Shown in pieces: positions 32,266-39,733 of a stretch of DNA of 50,768 nucleotides (positions are counted from its first letter, which is position 1; each line of letters opens with the position of its first letter). Both the position numbers and the translations under genes were made by a program. The DNA is taken from positions 1-50,768 of the IMG/VR virus record IMGVR_UViG_3300012917_000004. One strand, 5' to 3'. The notes below the pieces were generated by a model. It did not search any database. It was not told where the DNA came from and saw only the letters and a list, made by a program, of their open reading frames with translations. The stretch comes from a virus.

Positions 32266-32424
32266 ATGCAATCTTATCCAACACGTAAAACAATGGCCCG
32301 ACGCATGTCTAGAAAAACCGCACGGCTCAGCGTATTTCTCGCAAACAAGAAGGCGGCTAAGATACGCCGCAAGGCTGAAAGACTAGAACGAAAAGCGGCT
32401 GTCGCAGAACATAGCGAAAATTAG
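32266..32424 (+). CDS. Very basic 52-aa protein
   Basis: Product beginning MQSYPTRKTMARRMSRKTAR carries about 17 Lys/Arg in 52 residues and one long helix. Nucleic-acid binding is likely. It immediately precedes the operator-rich promoter of the sigma-like gene and could be an autoregulator; that is inference. Confidence 0.55.
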   Translation: MQSYPTRKTMARRMSRKTARLSVFLANKKAAKIRRKAERLERKAAVAEHSEN

Positions 32425-32437
32425 CATACAATTCTAT

Positions 32438-32451
32438 AGGTCTATAGACCT
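32438..32451. promoter_or_regulatory. Perfect 14-bp palindrome AGGTCTATAGACCT (operator candidate)
   Basis: A perfect palindrome 10 bp before the -35 box of the promoter at 32461. Typical of a dimeric DNA-binding protein site. No spacer, so it is unlikely to be an RNA hairpin. Confidence 0.6.
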
Positions 32452-32467
32452 GTCATACGTTTGACAG
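32450..32467. promoter_or_regulatory. Inverted repeat CTGTCA-N6-TGACAG overlapping the -35 box
   Basis: Perfect 6-bp arms with TACGTT spacer. The right arm includes bases of TTGACA, so binding would block RNA polymerase. It overlaps the neighbouring palindrome by two bases, suggesting two sites for one or two regulators. Confidence 0.6.
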
Positions 32468-32489
32468 TATAGCGGATAAGAGGTATAGG
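32461..32489 (+). promoter_or_regulatory. Regulated promoter P3 (TTGACA-N17-TATAGG)
   Basis: Consensus -35 at 32461-32466, 17-bp spacer, -10 TATAGG at 32484-32489. The ATG of the sigma-like gene begins three bases later. Operators overlap the -35 region. If the predicted start point is right the message is leaderless or slightly truncated; an AGAGG also sits before the ATG for transcripts coming from upstream. Confidence 0.65.
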
Positions 32490-32492
32490 CAT

Positions 32493-32894
32493 ATGAAAAA
32501 GCACACGAAGGGCCAGAAAATAAAAGAAAGAAATGGGAAACCGTTCCACGGCGAACGCTCTCCTTACTGGGAGTGGATGCAAGAGCGACAATCATTTACA
32601 GATAGTCGGAATAGCGATGGAACAACAGAAATATCGCAGGCAAATCCAGATGTGCTACCCGAAATGAAGATCAGCAGCCCGTCTACACCGCAACTTATTT
32701 ACGGTGAGGCGGTAGACCATCTGCAAGGACGGCAGCGTGAAGTATATTTACTTGTTATGCGCGAAGGACGATCTCTTGCGGAAGCTGCTGATATGCTAAA
32801 TATAGAAAAAGGTAGCGCACAGAAATATAAAGAGCGAGCTATTAGATTCATCGAGCAATATTGCCAGGCTGCTATAGCGAAAGGACGAGTATAA
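32493..32894 (+). CDS. Sigma-70 region 4-like DNA-binding protein (putative transcription regulator)
   Basis: 133 aa. The N-terminal half is disordered and charged. Residues 72-120 hold a region 4-type helix-turn-helix: HLQGRQREVYLLVMREGRSL, AEAADMLNIEKGSAQKYKER, then AIRFIEQYC. No region 2 is present, so it is not a full sigma factor. It may guide host RNA polymerase to late genes. It has its own promoter with overlapping operators, fitting a switch gene. Stop overlaps the next ATG (TAATG). Confidence 0.75.
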   Translation: MKKHTKGQKIKERNGKPFHGERSPYWEWMQERQSFTDSRNSDGTTEISQANPDVLPEMKISSPSTPQLIYGEAVDHLQGRQREVYLLVMREGRSLAEAADMLNIEKGSAQKYKERAIRFIEQYCQAAIAKGRV

Positions 32895-33109
32895 TGGGCG
32901 ATAAAATAAAACAAGCGTGGGCTTATATTCAAGATTTGGCTGATGTCAAAGGTGACACGATCATGGCTTTAATGTCAATTGTGTTTATAGGGCGAGTAGC
33001 TGCATCGGCGTGGGCGAAGTACCCGCCGCTAACGGTTAGTGAAGCTGCATTCTATTCTTCAGCGATTGCAAGCTTTGCTTATAGCAATACAGGAAGACCA
33101 AAATCATGA
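32894..33109 (+). CDS. Small membrane protein, 71 aa
   Basis: ATG 32894 overlaps the previous stop. Helix AWAYIQDLADVKGD is followed by membrane segments MALMSIVFIGRVAASAW and AAFYSSAIASFAYS. Similar small proteins are found next to lysis or early genes in other phages; holin function is possible but unproved. Confidence 0.65.
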   Translation: MGDKIKQAWAYIQDLADVKGDTIMALMSIVFIGRVAASAWAKYPPLTVSEAAFYSSAIASFAYSNTGRPKS

Positions 33110-33339
33110 AATTCACAGATAACGATTTGAAGCGACTGAAAAATCGAAGACAAGAAATTATGGAATACCCTGATGACACAGATTTAAAATCCGTATATGT
33201 TACTTCTCTACTTATGGATATTCCTGCCATCCTCGTCCGTCTGGAAGAAAGCGAGAAGCTAAACGACGCCTTTATTAACGGCTTTCCAGATGCCATAGAG
33301 TTTCGTTTGAAGACCTGGCGCAAGGCGGTAGGAAAATGA
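33106..33339 (+). CDS. Hypothetical 77-aa protein, paralogue A
   Basis: Starts MKFTDNDLKRLKNRRQEI and ends LKTWRKAVGK. Same start pattern (xFTxxDLK) and end pattern (LWRKAxGK) as the 74-aa protein downstream, with a LxxRLEExE centre. A local duplication is likely. ATGA overlap with the previous gene. Confidence 0.7.
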   Translation: MKFTDNDLKRLKNRRQEIMEYPDDTDLKSVYVTSLLMDIPAILVRLEESEKLNDAFINGFPDAIEFRLKTWRKAVGK

Positions 33340-33364
33340 CAGACATTAAAGTGAGGGTAGAAAA

Positions 33365-33475
33365 ATGATCGACACTTTTGAGTATGCCGTACGCTTCGAT
33401 ATCAATGATATGCCTTTTATAGTTAAAATAGTTTCAGGTGTTGAAATACTCCTGACGGCGGGAGACACGAAATGA
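33365..33475 (+). CDS. Peptide of 36 aa between two paralogues
   Basis: Product begins MIDTFEYAVRFDINDMPFIV and is beta-type. Weak ribosome site (GAGGGTAGAAAA) and ATGA overlap with the next gene support it. Function unknown. Confidence 0.5.
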   Translation: MIDTFEYAVRFDINDMPFIVKIVSGVEILLTAGDTK

Positions 33476-33696
33476 TCTTCACCAATGACGATTTGAAGCA
33501 TTTCCACGAAGAAGCGAATGCTATTGACGATGATCTAGCACGACCCTGGATCGCAGCTTCCAAACTGAAATCTCTCCTCGCTCGGCTGGAAGCGGCGGAG
33601 AATATAATAGAATATCTGAAAACGGATGCTGTTTTGCGTAGTTCTTGTAATTTTAATCACTATTTAGCTTTGTGGCGCAAGGCGGCGGGGAAATGA
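33472..33696 (+). CDS. Hypothetical 74-aa protein, paralogue B
   Basis: Starts MIFTNDDLKHFHEEANAI and ends LALWRKAAGK, matching the 77-aa gene at both ends. Helical, with LKSLLARLEAAENII. Function unknown. Confidence 0.7.
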   Translation: MIFTNDDLKHFHEEANAIDDDLARPWIAASKLKSLLARLEAAENIIEYLKTDAVLRSSCNFNHYLALWRKAAGK

Positions 33697-33821
33697 TTAC
33701 ATTTTATGCGATGATCGCCGGTGCCCTAACTTCAGCCGCATGGATTGCGCCGCAGCCCGTTTGTTATTTGTATGGGGCAATCGCAAGTATATTTTTCATC
33801 GTCGTACGGAGATCACAATGA
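33693..33821 (+). CDS. Two-span membrane peptide, 42 aa
   Basis: ATGA overlaps at both ends. Hydrophobic segments FYAMIAGALTSAAWI and VCYLYGAIASIFFIVV. Function unknown; membrane insertion inferred. Confidence 0.6.
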   Translation: MITFYAMIAGALTSAAWIAPQPVCYLYGAIASIFFIVVRRSQ

Positions 33822-33883
33822 TTCTATGGGCCATATGGGGAGTAGTTGCGGCGTTGATTTTGGTGGTCGGTGGTAATCAATGA
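33818..33883 (+). CDS. Membrane micropeptide, 21 aa
   Basis: Product MILWAIWGVVAALILVVGG plus NQ is one transmembrane helix. It is enclosed by ATGA overlaps with both neighbours, which is the main support. Confidence 0.45.
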   Translation: MILWAIWGVVAALILVVGGNQ

Positions 33884-34413
33884 GTTTAAACACTTTTCCT
33901 TTTTCGTCGCATTTCACGCATTCGCTGGCTGCACTTTGCACCGCTATCATTTTGTTTATTGCCGGATGGCTAGGGCTGCGTCATATTTTAGAAGGTCAGC
34001 CACAAACAGTGACATTGCGGCCACAGGATAAAGAACGCGTATCTTATAATTCCGTATCGCATATTTTAACTGTAACAACGGCAAAAGAGACGACAAAATC
34101 ATACGCACGTGGCTTTGAGATAGTTATAGAGAAGAGTGGGGAAGTGATTGTCAAAAAGCATATAATCGGCTTTGAACGCTCACCGTTTATGGCTATCGGC
34201 ACATCATTTGACGGCATATCACTGAAGAAGAACGGCTATGTTGGTTTTAATTTCGTCGAACTATGGCGCTTTGACTTAGGTCCGGCGCTAGCACTAGGAG
34301 AAGTAGGAGTGCGACCGCTGGTACAAGTCCAATACAATGTTATCTCAAATACAAGCATCATGACTGGCTGGTGGTTCGGAACGTATCATATCGCAGTAGC
34401 CGTAAAATTCTGA
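33880..34413 (+). CDS. Membrane-anchored protein with beta-rich exported domain (177 aa)
   Basis: A hydrophobic helix at residues 16-36 (LAALCTAIILFIAGWLGL) is followed by a periplasmic-type domain of beta hairpins (HILTVTTAKETTKSYA; FEIVIEKSGEVIVKKHIIG) and an ending strand GTYHIAVAVKF. Together with two preceding membrane peptides it makes a three-gene envelope module. Function unknown; entry, exclusion or spanin-like roles cannot be told apart. Confidence 0.7.
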   Translation: MSLNTFPFSSHFTHSLAALCTAIILFIAGWLGLRHILEGQPQTVTLRPQDKERVSYNSVSHILTVTTAKETTKSYARGFEIVIEKSGEVIVKKHIIGFERSPFMAIGTSFDGISLKKNGYVGFNFVELWRFDLGPALALGEVGVRPLVQVQYNVISNTSIMTGWWFGTYHIAVAVKF

Positions 34414-34429
34414 AAAGGAGAATATAAAA

Positions 34430-34786
34430 ATGGGACGAATGATTAATGATACAAGTGTGGGGGGAGATTTTCCGCCTACTGCCGAGTTACGAGAAAAAGA
34501 CGCGATGCTGAAAGGCATTATTATGGGAAAAGAAGAGCGAGATTTGGGATTTGGCTTAACGCCAGTCTATAAATTTCAAGTGCTCGAGGCATCGTGTAGG
34601 TTTCTACTACAAAAACAAGAAGTACAGCCAGAAGAAGGAGCCATTGTTGAAGTGATTGCTCCTACTCGCCTTGCGCGACAACTAGGACAGTTGAATGTAG
34701 GAGATACCGTAACTATAAAGAACGCAGGAACCAAGCAAATTGGGCGCGGTAAACCCGCCCATATTTTTTCTGTGGAGGTGGCGTAA
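34430..34786 (+). CDS. OB-fold-like protein, candidate single-stranded DNA-binding protein
   Basis: 118 aa after AAAGGAGAATATAAAA. Strand pattern GIIMGKEERDLG, VYKFQVLEASCRFLLQ, GAIVEVIAPTRLARQL, LNVGDTVTIKNAGTKQIG and PAHIFSVEV fits a five-strand OB barrel. It lies at the head of the replication block, just before a partner protein and the PD-(D/E)XK nuclease, where many phages keep an SSB. No acidic tail. Assignment is from fold pattern and context. Confidence 0.55.
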   Translation: MGRMINDTSVGGDFPPTAELREKDAMLKGIIMGKEERDLGFGLTPVYKFQVLEASCRFLLQKQEVQPEEGAIVEVIAPTRLARQLGQLNVGDTVTIKNAGTKQIGRGKPAHIFSVEVA

Positions 34787-34787
34787 T

Positions 34788-35123
34788 ATGCCGCTTTTAA
34801 AGCGTAGTTTGCCCCCAGTTGTCGAAGAAACACAGCCGCAACAAGGTAGCGTTTTAGATGCACAAACAGTTGAAGTTGTTGTTAAAAAAAGCCCTACGAA
34901 GAAACACATAGCGTCTAAAGACGAGTATTGGACAAATCGTGAAGAGCGTGATATTCATCGTGACAAAGATATGGCCTGGTCAGGTTTAGCTCAAGCCGCG
35001 TTAAGTAGCGTGTCTGTGGCTCAACTTAATGTCGACAACACAAAAGAAGGACTCGTGAAACTCGTAGCAGAGCTTACTGCGCTTTTATTGAAAGAAAGGG
35101 ACGCCTTCAATTCCGCACACTGA
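34788..35123 (+). CDS. Replication-block accessory protein, 111 aa
   Basis: ATG 34788 follows GGAGGTGGCGTAAT. Pro/Val-rich start, then KDEYWTNREERDIHRDKDMA and a helix LVKLVAELTALLLKERD. This EYWxxxEERDxxRDK pattern is found beside SSB-like genes in other phages and probably marks a DNA-protein or SSB partner. Its end overlaps the AUU-started nuclease. Confidence 0.65.
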   Translation: MPLLKRSLPPVVEETQPQQGSVLDAQTVEVVVKKSPTKKHIASKDEYWTNREERDIHRDKDMAWSGLAQAALSSVSVAQLNVDNTKEGLVKLVAELTALLLKERDAFNSAH

Positions 35124-35766
35124 AACATTTATTGATGGTGTTTGGTATCCAAGTGTTACGACTATTCTCGATGCACAGCCAAAGCCATGGCTTGAAGCTT
35201 GGCGGGAAAAGTGGGGATATTTGGCTGAGCGGAAAGTGAAAGCCGCTGGCAGCATCGGTGCGGAGTTTCATAACTGCGTCGAACAGTATCTTGATACAGG
35301 TACGTTTACTGTTGGTTTAGCCGGTAATGTGCGTACACGAATAACGGGTATGATGGCATCATTTGTTGACTGGGCTACCGGCATAGATGGTGTGGTGCAT
35401 TCTACCGAACTAAAAGTGATAAGTAAACTTCACACATATTCTGGCACACTTGATTCAGTAGGAACGCTTGATGGGAAGCCTATAATTTGGGATTGGAAAA
35501 CAAGTAGTCGTATATATCCTGAAATGGCGCTTCAGCTAACGGCTTATGCACAGGCGTATAAGGAGCAGGTCGGTGTAGATATTAAACAAGGATTGATTGT
35601 GCATGTGAGTAAAGATAAACCTCATTTTAAACTAACAGTAAAGGAGTTTAAATTAGGAAAGCGAATGCTCAACAAGTTTTTAAAGCTGCGTGCAATGCTT
35701 GATGATATGAAAACACCAGATTTAAATGGAGATATTGGCGATGCCGAAAGTAAGTCTGACATTTAA
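35110..35766 (+). CDS. PD-(D/E)XK nuclease (Cas4/RecB-like); probable AUU start
   Basis: A conventional start at TTG 35221 would discard the conserved N-terminus. In frame upstream to ATT 35110 the protein reads PHTETFIDGVWYPSVTTILD then PKPWLEAWREKWG, and TGA closes the frame before it. The ATT follows GAAAGGG. From there it is 218 aa: TELKVISKLHTYSGTLDSVG (Glu and Asp ligands), GKPIIWDWKTSS (D-x-K), and LQLTAYAQAYKEQ. The family makes or trims recombinogenic ends. It lies between the SSB-like gene and the prim-pol helicase. Confidence 0.8.
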   Translation: MPHTETFIDGVWYPSVTTILDAQPKPWLEAWREKWGYLAERKVKAAGSIGAEFHNCVEQYLDTGTFTVGLAGNVRTRITGMMASFVDWATGIDGVVHSTELKVISKLHTYSGTLDSVGTLDGKPIIWDWKTSSRIYPEMALQLTAYAQAYKEQVGVDIKQGLIVHVSKDKPHFKLTVKEFKLGKRMLNKFLKLRAMLDDMKTPDLNGDIGDAESKSDI

Positions 35767-35971
35767 TTTACCGGATGAACGTATTGAATACTTGTGCGCT
35801 ATGCACGGGGAAGATTGGAAATTAATTGTGTACGATCTTGCCATGTTTCTGCGGAATGCACTTAAATACGGACATACATTTAAAACAGCAGACGAAGCAT
35901 TTGAAGCAGCGAAAGCCGCACTTTGGGAACGATGTAAAACGTCTAATCTTGACCCGTGGGGGGATGAATGA
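35741..35971 (+). CDS. Small phage protein with LPDERIE N-terminus (76 aa)
   Basis: ATG 35741 overlaps the nuclease end by 26 bases. Begins MPKVSLTFNLPDERIEYLCA and continues with WKLIVYDLAMFLRNALKYGH, DEAFEAAKAALWERCK. This is a widespread small phage family of unknown function often close to recombination genes. Confidence 0.7.
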   Translation: MPKVSLTFNLPDERIEYLCAMHGEDWKLIVYDLAMFLRNALKYGHTFKTADEAFEAAKAALWERCKTSNLDPWGDE

Positions 35972-36141
35972 AAAAACCTATGTCAACGAAGCATCAAGCA
36001 CTTAAACAACTTAAAACTTGTATAAGGCTTGGACGAAAGTTAGCCCGGCAGATCAATAGAAAGCTAGAATCATTGGCCCAAATTAACAAGATGCAAGCTT
36101 CAGCGAAAGAAGCGTTGGTAAAGTTATGTGGCTTAAAGTAA
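35968..36141 (+). CDS. Basic helical protein, 57 aa
   Basis: ATGA overlap with the previous gene after GGGGGGATGA. Contains KQLKTCIRLGRKLARQINRK, a basic amphipathic helix, suggesting nucleic-acid binding. Function unknown. Confidence 0.6.
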   Translation: MKKPMSTKHQALKQLKTCIRLGRKLARQINRKLESLAQINKMQASAKEALVKLCGLK

Positions 36142-36194
36142 TAGATTTATTCGACGCTGCTGTGGAAAGGATTATCATATGGGCGCTAAGATAA
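36126..36194 (+). CDS. Possible micropeptide, 22 aa
   Basis: Product MWLKVIDLFDAAVERIIIWA plus LR is an amphipathic helix. It overlaps both neighbours. No clear ribosome site, so support is weak. Confidence 0.25.
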   Translation: MWLKVIDLFDAAVERIIIWALR

Positions 36195-36262
36195 AAAAAG
36201 TCAAGAAATGTCGCTGTAAATATTGCCGCGACCGCGAAGCATGGATAGACCTGGGAAAATAA
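36179..36262 (+). CDS. Basic zinc-binding-type micropeptide, 27 aa
   Basis: Product begins MGAKIKKVKKCRCKYCRDRE, with CRCKYC and a run of Lys. Preceded by GGAAAGGATTATCAT and overlapping the primase start as TAATG. Function unknown. Confidence 0.5.
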   Translation: MGAKIKKVKKCRCKYCRDREAWIDLGK

Positions 36263-37779
36263 TGCTTATGAATTACGCTCTTAACTACGCTGCCGATGGC
36301 TTCGCCGTGTTCCCTTGCCGTCCAGGCAACAAAGAACCTATGGGTTCACTCGTCCCTAACGGCTGCCTTGATGCGACAACAGATGCCGAAACGATTAAAG
36401 GATGGTGGACTAAATGCCCAAATGCAAATATAGGACTAGCGACGGGAAAGAAAAGCAAAGTAGCTGTTGTAGACCTCGATGGTGCTTCTGGCATACTTTC
36501 AGGTACGCGGCTAAAGTTTTTTTCCGCAGTTACTTCTTTGACTGGGACCGGCAAACAACTTTGGTATGCAGACCCAAACGGAAGCTTAAAAAACTCTGTG
36601 AAAAAGTTAGCGACAGGAATAGACATACGCGGAGAAGGCGGTTATTGCGTGGTACCACCAAGTCTGCACCCAAACGGAAAAAGATATGCATGGGCTTCGC
36701 TGCCGTTGATTCGCGCCCATTTATCTCCCCTGCCGGATTTATTCAAATCCGAAACGCCCAAACTACTGCAAAACACACTACGAAAACCAGAAGGATGGAT
36801 AGCTGCTGCACTTGAAGAGATGAAGAAAGGACACGTGCATAACACGCTTATCAGTGTTCTCGGAAAGTTTCGTATTCATGGGTTCACCGAAGAAGATACA
36901 TATAAACTACTAGAACCATATGCATTTGAGAACGGGCGACCTTTTGATGGATTGCGTAATAAAATTACAGAAATATGGCAGCGTTATCAGCCAGGATTGG
37001 CAATGCAAAGTTCGTCTAAGTCGGAGACTATTGACACATTTTTAGAGGATATCAAGGAGCCGGAATGGATATGCAAACCGTTTTTCGCAAAAAGGTCAAT
37101 AGGCTTCGTAGTTGGATTGCCAGCAACACTAAAAACCTGGTTATGCGCCGATCTAGCTGTAGAGTGTGCGGGGCCGAGTGGTTTGTGGTTAGGACTGTTT
37201 CCCGTGACAAACTGCAAAGTCTTATTTATAGATCAAGAGCGATGGAAAGGCGAAACTCAGAGACGCTTCATGGCTATAATTGCTGCGAAAGGTTCAGCCC
37301 CTATTCATATGAAAGAACAACTACGTATGAAATCTGGGACAACTATTCGCTTGAATATAGATATGTCTTATCAAGCTTTCCGAACTGAATTACTAGAAAT
37401 GCGCCCAGATTTAGTTATAGTTGATAGCTTTGCCACATTTCATACAGTGCCCGAAACAGATCGTACAGAGATACAAAAAGTATTAGAGCGCATAAAAGAG
37501 CTGCGTAATGAAATCGGCTGCACTTTTCTTTTTATTAATCACGAATCGAAAGCGGCGTATCCTAACGGGGAACCGCAAGGCGTGCCCACACTTGCTACGA
37601 TGCTTGGTAGCACGGGTATAGGGGCAGCGGCAGAGTTTTGTTTAACTGTTCGCAAAGTAGACGAGAATACATCACTTGTCTACCATACAAAGTCTACGCT
37701 TGCATCTACCGTGAAAGCGTTTTATGCATCGGTAACAGATGTGCCAGAAGGAATCATTGTTCGCGGGCTGAATGATTGA
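36262..37779 (+). CDS. Bifunctional DNA primase-polymerase / RepA-type helicase
   Basis: 505 aa from ATG 36262 (TAATG overlap; in-frame upstream codons would run through the previous gene). N-terminal prim-pol domain, residues 1-160: GFAVFPCRPGNKEP, NIGLATG, catalytic VVDLDG (D71, D73) and GGYCVVPPS. A hinge precedes the hexameric RepA/DnaB-like ATPase: Walker A GLPATLKTW (K291), LFIDQE, Walker B PDLVIVDSF (D388) and FLFINHESK. It should prime and unwind the replication fork for DNA polymerase A encoded later in the operon. Confidence 0.9.
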   Translation: MLMNYALNYAADGFAVFPCRPGNKEPMGSLVPNGCLDATTDAETIKGWWTKCPNANIGLATGKKSKVAVVDLDGASGILSGTRLKFFSAVTSLTGTGKQLWYADPNGSLKNSVKKLATGIDIRGEGGYCVVPPSLHPNGKRYAWASLPLIRAHLSPLPDLFKSETPKLLQNTLRKPEGWIAAALEEMKKGHVHNTLISVLGKFRIHGFTEEDTYKLLEPYAFENGRPFDGLRNKITEIWQRYQPGLAMQSSSKSETIDTFLEDIKEPEWICKPFFAKRSIGFVVGLPATLKTWLCADLAVECAGPSGLWLGLFPVTNCKVLFIDQERWKGETQRRFMAIIAAKGSAPIHMKEQLRMKSGTTIRLNIDMSYQAFRTELLEMRPDLVIVDSFATFHTVPETDRTEIQKVLERIKELRNEIGCTFLFINHESKAAYPNGEPQGVPTLATMLGSTGIGAAAEFCLTVRKVDENTSLVYHTKSTLASTVKAFYASVTDVPEGIIVRGLND

Positions 37780-37880
37780 TGACACGACTAATACTATGTT
37801 TCTGGTGCGGGAAGCGTAATAGGCAAGGTTGTTGTTCTATATGCTGGCTCGATTTTAAACGATGGCTGTGTAAGGAATAG
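37779..37880 (+). CDS. Cys-rich peptide, 33 aa
   Basis: ATGA overlap with the helicase gene. MTRLILCFWCGKRNRQGCCS then CWLDFKRWLCKE; six Cys, likely metal binding. Function unknown. Confidence 0.5.
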   Translation: MTRLILCFWCGKRNRQGCCSICWLDFKRWLCKE

Positions 37881-37883
37881 ATT

Positions 37884-38309
37884 ATGAACGATAAACTAGA
37901 TAAAAAATTATGCAAACTTGCGCCATATCTATTCGCGGCTAGATATGCGCCAATGACAACAACTGCGATGTGTTGGGGGTTTGAATGCGGAGATGGCTGG
38001 TATAAGATCATCGAAGAAGCTGCCAAAAAGTTAGAGTTGTTAATCGTAGCTGCTATAGTCAAAGATTCGCAAGGATGGGGATATAGTTTCTATCGCGCTA
38101 GTCAAGTTAAGGAGAAGTACGGCACCTTGCGCTTCTACCTCTCGGGCGGCACTGACGATATGTATGCTATTACAGACGAGGCGGAAAAGCAAAGCGCTAA
38201 AACGTGTGAAATATGTGGAAAGCTGGGTAAATTACGCGGACGAATGTGGGTTTCTACTCGATGCTCTCCGTGTTGGAAACGAGAACAAAAAGAGCGAGGA
38301 ATGATATGA
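37884..38309 (+). CDS. Conserved phage protein with C-terminal zinc site (141 aa)
   Basis: ECGDGWYKIIEEAAKKLELL, then VKEKYGTLRFYLSGGTDD and TCEICGKLG with WVSTRCSPC. This is a recurrent phage/prophage family with a CGDGW start motif, a VKEKxGxLRFY strand and four C-terminal Cys; its function is not known. Confidence 0.75.
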   Translation: MNDKLDKKLCKLAPYLFAARYAPMTTTAMCWGFECGDGWYKIIEEAAKKLELLIVAAIVKDSQGWGYSFYRASQVKEKYGTLRFYLSGGTDDMYAITDEAEKQSAKTCEICGKLGKLRGRMWVSTRCSPCWKREQKERGMI

Positions 38310-38623
38310 CTGATCCCGACAAGATCGCGAGGGGGATTCACATTCCAAGCTATGCGCTAGATGACGCAGACAAAGAGGATATTTGGAACGACATCGCCGC
38401 CACCCTGCGGGAGTATGGGGAAGAGTGCGTTGAGGAACAATACTGTAAACAGCCCGATTTTGCTCGATGGTTTCAGCAAGGAGAGACCGAAGGATATCGA
38501 AGAGGTGTGGAAGAGGCAGTCAAAAGATTGGTCTATCAGTTTGGAGATAATCCGAATGCTTTAGATCGCGGAGCTATCGCTGTTGTCGAAGCACTACAGC
38601 TCAACCAGGAGGGTGGGAAGTGA
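38306..38623 (+). CDS. Acidic protein with MTDxDxIAR start, 105 aa (paralogue)
   Basis: ATG 38306 overlaps the previous stop. MTDPDKIARGIHIPSY and IAATLREYGEECVE resemble the 39464 gene (MTDIDRIARR; IITALREYGEAE), so the two are likely duplicates. Also GYRRGVEEAVKRLVYQFGDN. Function unknown. Confidence 0.7.
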   Translation: MTDPDKIARGIHIPSYALDDADKEDIWNDIAATLREYGEECVEEQYCKQPDFARWFQQGETEGYRRGVEEAVKRLVYQFGDNPNALDRGAIAVVEALQLNQEGGK

Positions 38624-38648
38624 AAACTAAAATAAAAGGAGAAATAAA

Positions 38649-38849
38649 ATGGCATATGACGAATTAGCTAAATACTCAGAATTATCACAGATTTGTACTT
38701 CAACTCGTCAAACTCTAAGAGAGCGATTGGTTGAACGTAAACGTATCGTAGAAGAGCATTTGTCAAATGCGACGCAAGCGTTAGAATTCTTGGACAAGAA
38801 TCCGGCTTTTGAGTCATTTCATAATTTGATTGGTAAAACTGGATTCTGA
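38649..38849 (+). CDS. Coiled-coil protein, 66 aa
   Basis: Helix LRERLVERKRIVEEHLSNAT dominates. Ribosome site AAAGGAGAAATAAA. Similar short coiled-coil proteins are frequent in early phage operons; function unknown. Confidence 0.65.
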   Translation: MAYDELAKYSELSQICTSTRQTLRERLVERKRIVEEHLSNATQALEFLDKNPAFESFHNLIGKTGF

Positions 38850-38873
38850 GCCTACCCAGGCGGGGGAGTGAGG

Positions 38874-39014
38874 ATGACGCGACGAGAAATGATGTGGAAG
38901 CAATTCGATGAACATGTCAAAGATAGATCCTTTAGCTATGCCTATGAAATTCTTGTACTCATTCAGCAATACGATGAGGTGGCCGATGAAAACGATCAGA
39001 TTGCACAAATCTAA
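38874..39014 (+). CDS. Hypothetical 46-aa protein
   Basis: Product begins MTRREMMWKQFDEHVKDRSF and is helical and acidic at the end. Ribosome site GGGGGAGTGAGG. Function unknown. Confidence 0.55.
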   Translation: MTRREMMWKQFDEHVKDRSFSYAYEILVLIQQYDEVADENDQIAQI

Positions 39015-39026
39015 GCGGAGAGCGCG

Positions 39027-39440
39027 ATGAGGAAAGGATATGAGTTTTGGACGAGAGTAAGTAAATCCGATACTTGTTGGTTGTGGACTGGTGGTAAGAC
39101 AGGAAAGAAAAACAAGTATGGTATTTATTTTCATGCCCCAGCTAGGCCTGTAGAAGCACATCGTTATGCTTATGAACAACTCAGAGGCCTGATTCCTCTA
39201 GGAATGGAACTCGACCATTTATGCCGTGTAACTCTTTGTGTGAATCCCAGCCATCTTGAAATTGTTTCGTCGAAAGTTAACACGCAGAGAGGATTGGCTC
39301 CTAGTGCCATGAATAAACGTAAAACAGTCTGTGGCAAATGTGGGAATCTATTCGATCACATAAGACCAAATGGCCATAGAGCGTGTAAGCCTTGTGACCG
39401 CAATAGAGCGCATGATAGATACTGGAGGAATCGTGGATAA
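39027..39440 (+). CDS. HNH endonuclease (free-standing homing type)
   Basis: 137 aa. The N-terminal CWLWTGGKTGKKNKYGI and EAHRYAYEQLRG lead to the core MELDHLCRVTLCVNPSHLEI (His, Asn, His with zinc-binding Cys). A C-terminal CGKCG...CKPC ribbon follows. This pattern is typical of mobile phage HNH enzymes. One of four such nucleases in the genome. Confidence 0.85.
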   Translation: MRKGYEFWTRVSKSDTCWLWTGGKTGKKNKYGIYFHAPARPVEAHRYAYEQLRGLIPLGMELDHLCRVTLCVNPSHLEIVSSKVNTQRGLAPSAMNKRKTVCGKCGNLFDHIRPNGHRACKPCDRNRAHDRYWRNRG

Positions 39441-39463
39441 TGCAAAACGGGCGGGAAAATGAT

Positions 39464-39733
39464 ATGACCGATATCGACCGAATTGCACGCAGAGTTTACG
39501 ATTATATTGAGCTTCAATTCGATGAAGATCCTACGTATGAAACGATTGAAGCTGGAGTAGAGAAAATCATCACCGCTCTGCGCGAGTATGGAGAAGCAGA
39601 GCGATTGGCGGGCTTCGCCGTTGCGCGAGAGAAGGCGGTTCAGATTGCGGGAGAGCTAGAATGGAAAGATTTTGGCGATGATAATTGTTTAGAAATCACC
39701 GAGCGTATTCGGGCGATGGAGATGAATAAATGA
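39464..39733 (+). CDS. Acidic protein with MTDxDxIAR start, 89 aa (paralogue)
   Basis: ATG 39464 chosen because the paralogue at 38306 begins at the same motif; an in-frame ATG at 39440 overlaps the HNH stop (TAATG) and is possible. Helical with LREYGEAERLAGFAVAREKA. The HNH gene lies between the two paralogues. Function unknown. Confidence 0.65.
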   Translation: MTDIDRIARRVYDYIELQFDEDPTYETIEAGVEKIITALREYGEAERLAGFAVAREKAVQIAGELEWKDFGDDNCLEITERIRAMEMNK

